A stretch of 64,000 nucleotides of DNA from Chryseobacterium sp. ON_d1 (GTDB lineage Bacteria > Bacteroidota > Bacteroidia > Flavobacteriales > Weeksellaceae). Position 1 is the first letter of the stretch. Each line of letters starts with the position of its first letter. Shown here piece by piece: positions 29,153 to 36,691 of the stretch. The DNA lies in the NCBI RefSeq assembly GCF_006829085.1, contig NZ_BJTC01000003.1, forward strand, positions 310,001-374,000, given 5' to 3'. Both the position numbers and the translations under genes were made by a program. The notes below the pieces were generated by a model. It was not told where the DNA came from. It did no database searches and saw nothing but the letters and a program-made list of their open reading frames with translations.

Positions 29153-29866
29153 TTATTTTTTTTCATATAGAATTTCAACAGAATCATTATGTTTGCCATT
29201 GATGCAAGTTACCTTTTGAATCTCACCGGTATTACCTTCAAGCTCAATTATTATACTTGAACCATATTTACCGTCATATTTTCCTCTATATTCTATTTCC
29301 CAAGTACTTTTTTTAGTTATGTCATCAACTCCTCGGCTTATTGAAGTATATTCATTATGCAAATCAATATTATTTTTGTTGCAATAATTGATAATATCGT
29401 CAGGTGTTATTTTAAAATCTTTGTCTGTGTCTGTTTGTTTGATAAGTTTTCCTGAATCGTCAAACTCATATTTGATACCGATAGCTCCAATACCATTTTT
29501 GAAATTTACCCATTTTTGATGAATAACTCCCTTGTGATTATATTCTTTATGAATTGTAAATAAAGAATTTTTAGGAGTCGTGTCATTAAAGTAGCCACTT
29601 TCTTTATCTCCAAATATTTTTATTTCTGAACCGAAGTTGTCTGTGTAAATTAAATTTTCTGCCTCATCTTTATGATTATCAAAATATTTTATGTCAAAAT
29701 ATTCTACTTTATCATTAATAAGATTTTTATAATTGTTTTGTGTATGCATAGCTGAATGTTTTATAGAGGTCGGTATATTTGGTTTATCTGCGGTACTTTG
29801 TTTTTTATTTTGTCCTTCGCAAGAAAGAAATAAGAATATAAAGGTTATATAAATTAAGTTTTTCAT
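29153..29866 (-). CDS. Lipoprotein, putative immunity protein to the VgrG effector
   Basis: 237 residues with a lipoprotein signal (FIFLFLSCEGQ; lipidated Cys near residue 16). The body is soluble, rich in Asp/Lys/Tyr, with repeated beta hairpin-like segments (FGSEIKIFGDKESGYF, GIGAIGIKYEFDDSGKLIK, STWEIEYRGKYDGKYGSS). No known domain recognised. It sits directly downstream of an effector-bearing VgrG (46 bp) and upstream of a PAAR-like gene, the usual place of a T6SS immunity gene. An outer-envelope lipoprotein would fit neutralising a protease delivered to the periplasm. The role is inference from position. Confidence 0.7.
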   Translation of the reverse strand: MKNLIYITFIFLFLSCEGQNKKQSTADKPNIPTSIKHSAMHTQNNYKNLINDKVEYFDIKYFDNHKDEAENLIYTDNFGSEIKIFGDKESGYFNDTTPKNSLFTIHKEYNHKGVIHQKWVNFKNGIGAIGIKYEFDDSGKLIKQTDTDKDFKITPDDIINYCNKNNIDLHNEYTSISRGVDDITKKSTWEIEYRGKYDGKYGSSIIIELEGNTGEIQKVTCINGKHNDSVEILYEKK

Positions 29867-29912
29867 TTTATTTTTTTTATAATATTATTACTCTTTAAAA
29901 AAATCAGGCAAA

Positions 29913-32900
29913 TTATTCTTTTTCACATCTTTTTTGTGCTTTTGTCCATTGCCAATGATAAATGCTAATAACAGGGACAGGAGGAGTTGCCATATCAGAA
30001 TAGTCCATTATATTATCAGTAATATTTTGTTCAAGAGTAAATTCTCCATCATTATCAAAGCTATGATACAAACCTAAAGAATGTAAAGTTTCATGAGCCA
30101 CAGTGCTGTCATTGAATCCCTTTGCGTAAACTATAATTGTTCTCAAATCTTTATCTACACTTCGTCCAATACCATATAAACCACCAGCTGATTCATTTAT
30201 AAAATAAATTTTATAATAATCCCTATAATTCTTTGTTTTATCATATTTTTTATAAAGCTCATTATTTAAAAAATTGTAAATGTTATCAGACCATCCGTTT
30301 TCAATTCTCTTTTTTGCATTTGAGCCAACAATGACAAGCGTATTATTAAAATTAGTTTTGCGATTATGTTTTTGTTTCGTTATTGAATCAACATCTTCAT
30401 GGAATTTTAATGTTAATTTATTTTCAAAATGTGGATTTATTAATGCTTGGTTCATGTATTGTGTAAGCTCAATACTTCGACCTACTGGTTGCGCTTTTTT
30501 TATACCATTGCCAATATTTGTCCATACTTCAATAAAAACAATTTTGGCTTTATATCTATTTTTATTTTTCGCAACTTTTAATTTACCTGCCAAAGATAGT
30601 TCTTCTTTACCTTGAGAGTCTTTATAAGTTGCGATAACCTTAATAGGCTGGTCTGTTGCAAATTCTTTCAGACAAGTAATGTTCATTTCTAATTCATGTT
30701 TTCCTATAGTTAAAGGAAAAGGTGCATGGGTTATGTTGAAAAACTTATTTTCATATTCTAATGTTAATTTTTCAGGTTTCTTTTTTATATCAACTATTAC
30801 TCTTAATGTAGCTAAAGTATTTTTATATGTGGTTGCAAGTTCTTTAGGTATAACTTTTCCATTACTCTGTTTAATATTTTTGATTATTATTTTAGGATAT
30901 AAGCTTAACCAAGGAACACAATAGTTTATCTTTATTTTTTTACCTTTTTTATTTTTTACAGTATAGACATGAGGATTGAATAATGACATTAATTTAACAA
31001 ACTCAGTTTTATCACTAACAAAAAAACTTACAGGAGGAAGATTAGGATCATTATCATATACTTGTCGTAATGCTCCATTACTATCTCGATATTTTCCTAT
31101 TCTATTTCCATAGTAAACATCTCCTGGGATTTTCGTATCACCAACTCTTATCCAGTCAAAACCATATCCTTTGCCACCCCAATCATCTTTTGGTCTAAAA
31201 CTTACGAGACATCTTTCATCCACATAAACAGGAGCATATTTATAGTTTTGAGGTTTGTTAGTTTGATTATTTCCCTGTTTACCATGCATATCTACAATTC
31301 CCTTACTGTTTACAATTGTATTTTTATCAGAATGCATAAACAGTTTTTGGGTTCCAGCTACATTGGTTTCCTTTGCTTCAATTTTGATCTCATTTTCAGA
31401 ATTAAATACAGCTTTACCTGCTTGTGTATGGAAAAATTCTGTTATATTTTGCAATAAAGTCGGAGAGTTAACCATCATTTTTTGTAAAATGTTGAGCATT
31501 GCATTATTCACAACATTGAATGTCATATTGTTTCCAATATTCATATCCAAATTATTTCCAGCCTCAAGTATAATATTGTTAGGAGCATTTATTCTGATAT
31601 TCCCTTCACCATCTAAATAAATAAAGTTGGTACTTCCATCCTCTGTTCGTATACTTCCCTGTCCTTCAGTATCATTAAAAAGAATTTTATTTCCGCTACG
31701 TGTTTGTATGGATTTAAGATGATTATCAGCCCCTCCGCCTAAACCAATTTTACCATGAAACATTCCACCCATTGCAAAAGGGAAATCTGGATTGTGATAT
31801 TCAAAACCAACCATTACCTGATCTCCGATTTCAGGGACTGCAACAAATCCTCTGTTTTGACTTACTGCATCTGTTCCGCCCGCATCAGGGCTCATCATTC
31901 TGATAAAATGGGTGGTATCATTCAACTGCCAATCAAATCTTACCTGTATTCTTCCTTGGTTTAAAGGATCAACGTTAGAGATTACAGTTGCTACTTGTGG
32001 TTCAGCTTTTGGTATTAGAAAATCAGGTTTAGGTATAAAGCCAGTTCCTTCGGCAATAGCTTCAAAATCTCCAGTATAGTATCCTCTTGCATCCACCTCA
32101 TGATTTACTTCAGTTATCATCAATCTAGTGAAGTGTGAAGTTTGGTTGCTATCTGGTTTTCTCATGGCTAGATCTGCTACACAGCCTGTATATAGAAATG
32201 GTACAGTTGTTTTTCCTGAAACTTTAAAAACATCTACCGCTTTACTTCCTCTTGCACTTTTCTGTGAATCATCTATATCTAGAAACATATTAGGATTTAC
32301 AGGAGCAGGAGTCAATGAGCGGGTTTTAAATATATTGTTGTTAAGTTCATAAGTTTCAGATGATAGTTCACCAAGATGCTTGATCTGATTATCAACACCA
32401 ATCATCTTTGCGTGATTACTGCTATTGTATCCAAAATATTCAGGCTTTATATGTATCGCATTTAACTCTATCTGTATCCCATTGATATTACTGCCATCAA
32501 TAAGCTTTATAGACTTTTCATGAGGAGGTAACTTTCCGAAGTGTAGCGTTTCTCCATCATAATAGAATTGTTCCCCATAAGCTTCTGCAATTCTGGCAAG
32601 GTAATTATAATGGGTTTCGCAATATTGTGAACTGTAGTTGATATAACTATTGTTTTGCGTATCTATTCTAATATCAAAATCATTGTTACTCAATGCTTCT
32701 TTGATCACTCTATCAGCAATAATGGAAGTATTGACTGGTTGGCTGCCTCCAAAACTTTGAGTATGCGGAGCAGAATCCATCAGAATGGTAGGACTATTTC
32801 CTTTCAATACAATATTTCCCAGACGCATCTTTTCCTGATTAAATGCTACCTTCATAATAACTCCTACAAATGTGCGTTCTGGACTTTCGTTTTCAGGGTC

Positions 32901-33161
32901 TTTATACTTGAAAATAACTGTTAATCTTTTTCCCAAAAACTGTTTTGTCTGCTCTAAATTATGGCTTTGTGTTTTACCTAATGAATCGTGTGCTAGAGTA
33001 AGTTCAAAGTAATGGTGTGTTCTGACACTTTGCTGTAGACGGAAATGCTTAAAGTGGCTGATGGGTTTTCCATCAATCATAATGTCAAGCTTCACCACAC
33101 GGTTAATGCCTGCAATATGATTATCCGAAATTTTCTCGGCATTAGATCTATTTTTTTTCAT
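29913..33161 (-). CDS. vgrG: Evolved VgrG with C-terminal metzincin-type metalloprotease
   Basis: 1082 residues. The N-terminal gp27-like region is about 20-385. The gp5 OB-fold is about 388-475 (ATVISNVDPLNQGRIQVRFDWQ, RGFVAVPEIGDQVMVGFEY). Beta-helix spike repeats run about 485-620 (NKILFNDTEGQGSIRTEDG, NIILEAGNNLDMNIGNN). The spike of the T6SS subtype iii normally ends here. About 450 extra residues follow, ending in HETLHSLGLYH (about 1024-1034), which is the HExxHxxGxxH zinc signature, and IMDYS about 20 residues later, the likely Met-turn. This is a VgrG with a built-in protease effector. First gene of a three-gene cassette with a lipoprotein and a PAAR-like gene. No other T6SS structural genes are in the window, so it depends on an apparatus elsewhere. 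Confidence 0.92.
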   Translation of the reverse strand: MKKNRSNAEKISDNHIAGINRVVKLDIMIDGKPISHFKHFRLQQSVRTHHYFELTLAHDSLGKTQSHNLEQTKQFLGKRLTVIFKYKDPENESPERTFVGVIMKVAFNQEKMRLGNIVLKGNSPTILMDSAPHTQSFGGSQPVNTSIIADRVIKEALSNNDFDIRIDTQNNSYINYSSQYCETHYNYLARIAEAYGEQFYYDGETLHFGKLPPHEKSIKLIDGSNINGIQIELNAIHIKPEYFGYNSSNHAKMIGVDNQIKHLGELSSETYELNNNIFKTRSLTPAPVNPNMFLDIDDSQKSARGSKAVDVFKVSGKTTVPFLYTGCVADLAMRKPDSNQTSHFTRLMITEVNHEVDARGYYTGDFEAIAEGTGFIPKPDFLIPKAEPQVATVISNVDPLNQGRIQVRFDWQLNDTTHFIRMMSPDAGGTDAVSQNRGFVAVPEIGDQVMVGFEYHNPDFPFAMGGMFHGKIGLGGGADNHLKSIQTRSGNKILFNDTEGQGSIRTEDGSTNFIYLDGEGNIRINAPNNIILEAGNNLDMNIGNNMTFNVVNNAMLNILQKMMVNSPTLLQNITEFFHTQAGKAVFNSENEIKIEAKETNVAGTQKLFMHSDKNTIVNSKGIVDMHGKQGNNQTNKPQNYKYAPVYVDERCLVSFRPKDDWGGKGYGFDWIRVGDTKIPGDVYYGNRIGKYRDSNGALRQVYDNDPNLPPVSFFVSDKTEFVKLMSLFNPHVYTVKNKKGKKIKINYCVPWLSLYPKIIIKNIKQSNGKVIPKELATTYKNTLATLRVIVDIKKKPEKLTLEYENKFFNITHAPFPLTIGKHELEMNITCLKEFATDQPIKVIATYKDSQGKEELSLAGKLKVAKNKNRYKAKIVFIEVWTNIGNGIKKAQPVGRSIELTQYMNQALINPHFENKLTLKFHEDVDSITKQKHNRKTNFNNTLVIVGSNAKKRIENGWSDNIYNFLNNELYKKYDKTKNYRDYYKIYFINESAGGLYGIGRSVDKDLRTIIVYAKGFNDSTVAHETLHSLGLYHSFDNDGEFTLEQNITDNIMDYSDMATPPVPVISIYHWQWTKAQKRCEKE

Positions 33162-33622
33162 TATGATTTGTGTGTTTTATATCACTAAATGTAGATAAAA
33201 ACAATGCCAAAACTGAATTTTTTTGATATTATTTCAAAAATTGTAGTAAAACTACGATTCAAATAGCACAATGCAATTTTGACATTAAAACAATCGAAAT
33301 AGCCTATTCTTTAACTATATGTCTAAAGATTGACCAGGTGTTTGTATACCTTTATTCTTTAGTACCTTGGCACTTTACCGCTTTTATATTTTTAAAACCT
33401 AATGCTTTTATTGCCTTAAGTAAAAGAGGACGTAAATAAATTTTGAAAATACTTATATTAAACTCTTACCAATGATCAAAATCGTATATTCTCGCCCCCT
33501 CGCTGGCGCAAGCGTTACGTTCGTCACCCATTATTTCATAAAACTATAAAAACAAAAAAAGCAAGCTAACAGCTTGCTCTGATTTTTTATAAAAAACTCA
33601 ATTATATAATCTTAAAAACATC
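33162..33622. other. Intergenic region upstream of vgrG
   Basis: Holds the vgrG promoter region and a short GC-richer patch at 33490-33532 with a CGCTGGCGCAAGCG hairpin, unlike the surrounding AT-rich DNA and typical of REP-like palindromes. A terminator hairpin lies at 33560. Confidence 0.5.
33560..33588. terminator. Bidirectional terminator
   Basis: Perfect 8-bp stem AGCAAGCT / AGCTTGCT with a 3-nt loop, preceded by a run of A and followed by CTGATTTTTT, so it can act on both strands. Confidence 0.75.
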
Positions 33623-33745
33623 TACTTTCCGATACAAAACTTATAAATCCTTATCTTACAGTTTTTTATCTCGCTTGAGGGACAAATGGGGGATAAATAT
33701 CCACAAACCAATAATAACTAGTACAAAGGTAAAGTTATTATGAAA
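33623..33745 (+). repeat. Attachment-site block, copy C
   Basis: TACTTTCCGATACAAAACTTA (33623-33643) equals the end of mnmE (36693-36713) except for one base. GGGACAAATGGGGGATAAAT follows at 33679, then ACAAACCAATAATAACTA, as in copy A. This is the clearest internal att copy and splits the island array into two units. Confidence 0.8.
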
Positions 33746-33967
33746 TCAAACCAAAAATAACTGAATTAAAAATTCTTGCTTCCCTATGAAGTTCAATATG
33801 TTTTTTTAATTGTTTGTCGCAGCATTTGCATTTGGATATCTAAATTGTTCACCAGCAATGGTCTTCAATATTTCTCATCAGAAATGAAAGATTCAACATA
33901 GTAGTGACAAAGGTTTGGGTTATTTGATTTTATATGATCATAACTTCCTGTTTCCCATTTCCTTGCC

Positions 33968-35035
33968 TTACTTTGTTTTTATACTTCTGAAGATTTTATA
34001 TTGAGTATCCACCACAGACTGGTTAAATCCGTGTGCTGCTTTAGGCAGTAAGAAATATTCTTTTTTAGGAGCTTTCAGGGTATCAAAATAGTTTCTGGAC
34101 ATTTCCTTAGGCGTCAGAATATCTCCTTCACCCTGGATCAGATAAACAGGAATTTTAAAATTCAGATTATCTCTCATCATATCAATGGAAGCTCCCATCG
34201 ATTGTACACCCAGTTTCTGATCTCCGACAAAATTGACAAATGAGTAATCGTCACCGTCTTCTCTGTTTTTACGGTCCTTTTCATTGTTGTATTCTGGAGC
34301 TACTACAAACCAGTTTTCCGGAGCGGGAGTAGAATTTGCTTTCTCATATTTTTTGATCACTCTGTAAAGCATGCCTGTGCTTTTTGCGCTGGAGTAGGGC
34401 GGCTTACCTATGGTGTTCAATATTTTCAGAGCGTCATTATCTTTTTGGTCTTCTGCTGTTTTGTAAAGCTTTGAATATCTTTCTGTACTGAAATTAGGAT
34501 TCACAATCTGAGAATGTCCTACATACGCATAAAAAAGCTCAGGAGCTTTGGTGGCTATTTTTACACCAAGAGCAGATCCCCAGGATGTACCAGTAAGGAT
34601 GATTTTTTTCTTTTCAAGGTGCTGTAGAAGATATTGGGAAAGCATAATGCCATCATTTGTCATTTGTTCCAGGGTGAGTGGGTGGGTTTTTAAATATTCT
34701 GGAGTCAGTTCATCAGGAGGATTATTATGTCCATATGTTCTTCCAGAACCGCGCTGGTCCCACTGCACAACAATGAAATCTTTTTCGAGATCTTTATACA
34801 GAACATCAATATATGGGGTAATGGGACTTCCCGGCCCACCATGCAAAAACAAAATAACAGGTTTGGAAGGATTCCCGTTAATAGTTACCCATTGTTCAAT
34901 TCCATTGATGGGAATATATTGCTCTTCGTGAATCTGACGGGTAGAAATTGTGTTATTCAGGTTTTTTTTTGATTGTGCAGAAGCCAGAAATGGAAGCATG
35001 AATGAAAACAGGAAAATAGATAATTTAATGTTCAT
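33968..35035 (-). CDS. Secreted alpha/beta hydrolase, proline iminopeptidase-like (S33)
   Basis: 355 residues with a signal peptide (IFLFSFMLPFLASAQ). S33 features: oxyanion motif FLHGGPGSP near residue 64, VVQWDQRGSGRTYG near 92, nucleophile elbow GTSWGS near 150, acid in QGEGDILTP near 302 and His in KAAHGFNQS near 333. Such enzymes remove N-terminal proline or hydrolyse other small substrates. Exported, so it probably works in the periplasm or outside. It lies between att copy C and mnmE with other mobile-element remains, so it may be island cargo. Monocistronic. Confidence 0.9.
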   Translation of the reverse strand: MNIKLSIFLFSFMLPFLASAQSKKNLNNTISTRQIHEEQYIPINGIEQWVTINGNPSKPVILFLHGGPGSPITPYIDVLYKDLEKDFIVVQWDQRGSGRTYGHNNPPDELTPEYLKTHPLTLEQMTNDGIMLSQYLLQHLEKKKIILTGTSWGSALGVKIATKAPELFYAYVGHSQIVNPNFSTERYSKLYKTAEDQKDNDALKILNTIGKPPYSSAKSTGMLYRVIKKYEKANSTPAPENWFVVAPEYNNEKDRKNREDGDDYSFVNFVGDQKLGVQSMGASIDMMRDNLNFKIPVYLIQGEGDILTPKEMSRNYFDTLKAPKKEYFLLPKAAHGFNQSVVDTQYKIFRSIKTK

Positions 35036-35390
35036 AAGTGATGATGGATATTGAAATGGTTAGTTTAGAACGGTTTAAATTTACGTATAAATTCAGGAAA
35101 ATATCAGAATTATTTACATTAAATATCGATAAAAGACTTCCGGCTTCTTTTTAATATATCACGAAATGTCCGTCAAAAAAACTAATTTCATTTTTTAGAT
35201 TGGTAATATTAATCACTTCGGAAATTAACTCCAAGACAAGATTTATAATGATTGTTGAAGGCGGGATTTTTAGCCAAGGAAATCGATAAAATTTTATTTC
35301 GCAGTATTGAGAATTAAAATTTTATTTCTTAAGTTGAAGGTCTAAAAATTCTCTCTAGGGGATATTGACTATTCACTAAAAATTATTACC
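35036..35390. other. Intergenic region
   Basis: AT-rich. A 13-bp direct repeat AAAATTTTATTTC occurs twice about 28 bp apart near 35290-35330. No gene or clear promoter box. Confidence 0.4.
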
Positions 35391-35648
35391 ATGAAAAACC
35401 AGATTTACAAGGATGCTATTTCGAGCATCTTGAAGTACGAACAGAAAGTCAGTGGGGAATCACTGCGAATTATTGATGAAAGTTATCGAATGACCAAGTA
35501 CCTTCGAAAATTACTTGGCGAATTGAAAGATCATGTGTTACAATTTGGGTTCTCGGATAAATCTGGGGATTATCCGAAAAGTGTCCACTCATTCCTAACC
35601 AAAATGACCACTCATTTCGCTCCAAAATGTGCACAGATTACCGCTTAA
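35391..35648 (+). CDS. Truncated RteC-like / element-encoded small protein
   Basis: 85 residues. The first 55 (MKNQIYKDAISSILKYEQK ... MTKYLRKLLGELKDHVLQFGFSD) resemble the N-terminal helices of RteC-type proteins of Bacteroidota conjugative elements, which are normally over 250 residues long. From about residue 58 the similarity ends and the sequence runs into what looks like a transposon end. I read it as a truncated remnant, though a small functional protein cannot be excluded. The RteC assignment is from remembered pattern and is uncertain. Confidence 0.45.
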   Translation: MKNQIYKDAISSILKYEQKVSGESLRIIDESYRMTKYLRKLLGELKDHVLQFGFSDKSGDYPKSVHSFLTKMTTHFAPKCAQITA

Positions 35649-36005
35649 AGTGTGCAGTCGGCTGATTTTTAGCGTTTTTAAACTTGATTTTTAGCCTACC
35701 GGAATCTTTTATCATCCGGGTAATAAAACGCGCTGCAGATGCTTTAAAATCCGCTTAAAAAGAAAGTGTAGATTGTGCTAGGTGATCTGGTTTAGATGGG
35801 CTGTTTTTTCGTACCTGGGCACCTTTTGAATGATGCCTATTGGGCCTTTAGAGATTTAGGGATCCAAAATCTATTCTGAACACCTGGCAGAGCGGATCGC
35901 TGCACTTAAAAACTGAAAGCTGAAATTTCGGATGAACTTTTATCTTTGATACAGATTGAATCAAATTTCCCTGGATCCAGGGACTAAACCTGGGTGCACA
36001 CTTTG
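35622..36005. mobile_element. Possible insertion-sequence remnant (IS21-like ends)
   Basis: The left side has AAAATGTGCACAG (about 35625) and AAAGTGTGCAG (35647) as spaced direct repeats; the right side has TGCACACTTTGG (about 35993) in inverse orientation. Repeated termini are a feature of IS21-type elements. The interior is about 340 bp with stops in all frames, so no transposase remains. It is GC-richer than its surroundings. Tentative. Confidence 0.35.
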
Positions 36006-36024
36006 GATTGAAATCCGGTGTCTA

Positions 36025-36430
36025 CTATCCCTGAAATCCCCAACTACTTTCTTTCATTTTGAAAAGTGCATCAAGATCTTTTTTTAAGATTCTAATTCGT
36101 CTGATCGATAAATTAGCATAAGGAAGCCTGCCGGACTTAATTAATCTATAGATCGTCCTAGGGTCACATTTTAAAAGCTGGGCAGCTTCTTACAGATAAA
36201 TAGTCGAGTGTTTTTAAAGAAAAATAAGATTGATCATTAATCCTATCGATGAGCTTTTCATTTGAGTTTTCAGTAATTAATTGGCTTTGTGCAATTTTTT
36301 GATCTCTTTTTCTTTTTTTGTAGTATCGTTTTGCACAAATGTCACTACAACATTTGGTAACTGTTGTTCTGGCAATAAATGCTGCCCCACAATAATCACA
36401 GATACTTTTGATTTTCATATTTGAACTCAT
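36025..36430 (-). pseudogene. Frameshifted excisionase-type (HTH_17) protein
   Basis: The frame from 36430 begins MSSNMKIKSICDYCGAAF with a CxxC...CC zinc-finger-like part, then reads to TLDYLSV. One extra base near 36188-36192 shifts the frame. The shifted frame continues EAAQLLKCDPRTIYRLIKSG and RLPYANLSIRRIRILKKDLD, an unmistakable MerR/excisionase winged-helix motif, to a stop at 36025. In the original frame it ends after 88 codons. Such proteins accompany tyrosine integrases in Bacteroidota islands; here no integrase is left. Confidence 0.8.
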
Positions 36431-36465
36431 AATATTTTATTTGTGGGAGTTCAAACATCGCTTTA

Positions 36466-36515
36466 GATACAATAAGATACATTTAGATACAATAGGGTGC
36501 AATAAAGTACCTTAA
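36466..36515 (-). promoter_or_regulatory. Five 10-bp iterons upstream of the excisionase gene
   Basis: Five consecutive 10-bp units: GATACAATAA, GATACATTTA, GATACAATAG, GGTGCAATAA, AGTACCTTAA. The period equals one helical turn, and the array lies 36-85 bp before the excisionase start. Likely binding sites for a protein that polymerises along DNA. Confidence 0.6.
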
Positions 36516-36565
36516 GCGACATAATCTCTCCCGGATTAAAAAAAATAAAATATTAATCGTTGGAA

Positions 36566-36628
36566 GGGCAAATAGGGGGCAAATTGCGACAAACCAATCC
36601 AAATACATGAAAACCCTTACAAAACTTA
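36566..36628 (+). repeat. Attachment-site block, copy D
   Basis: GGGCAAATAGGGGGCAAAT then GACAAACCAAT match the block following the other att cores. A core-like CCCTTACAAAACTTA (13 of 15) lies at 36614-36628. This is the element end next to mnmE. Confidence 0.6.
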
Positions 36629-36691
36629 ATTTTTTGTAAGTAGTTGATAAATAGATGATTGGTTTGTTTTAGTTTGTTCTATTTTACCTAT

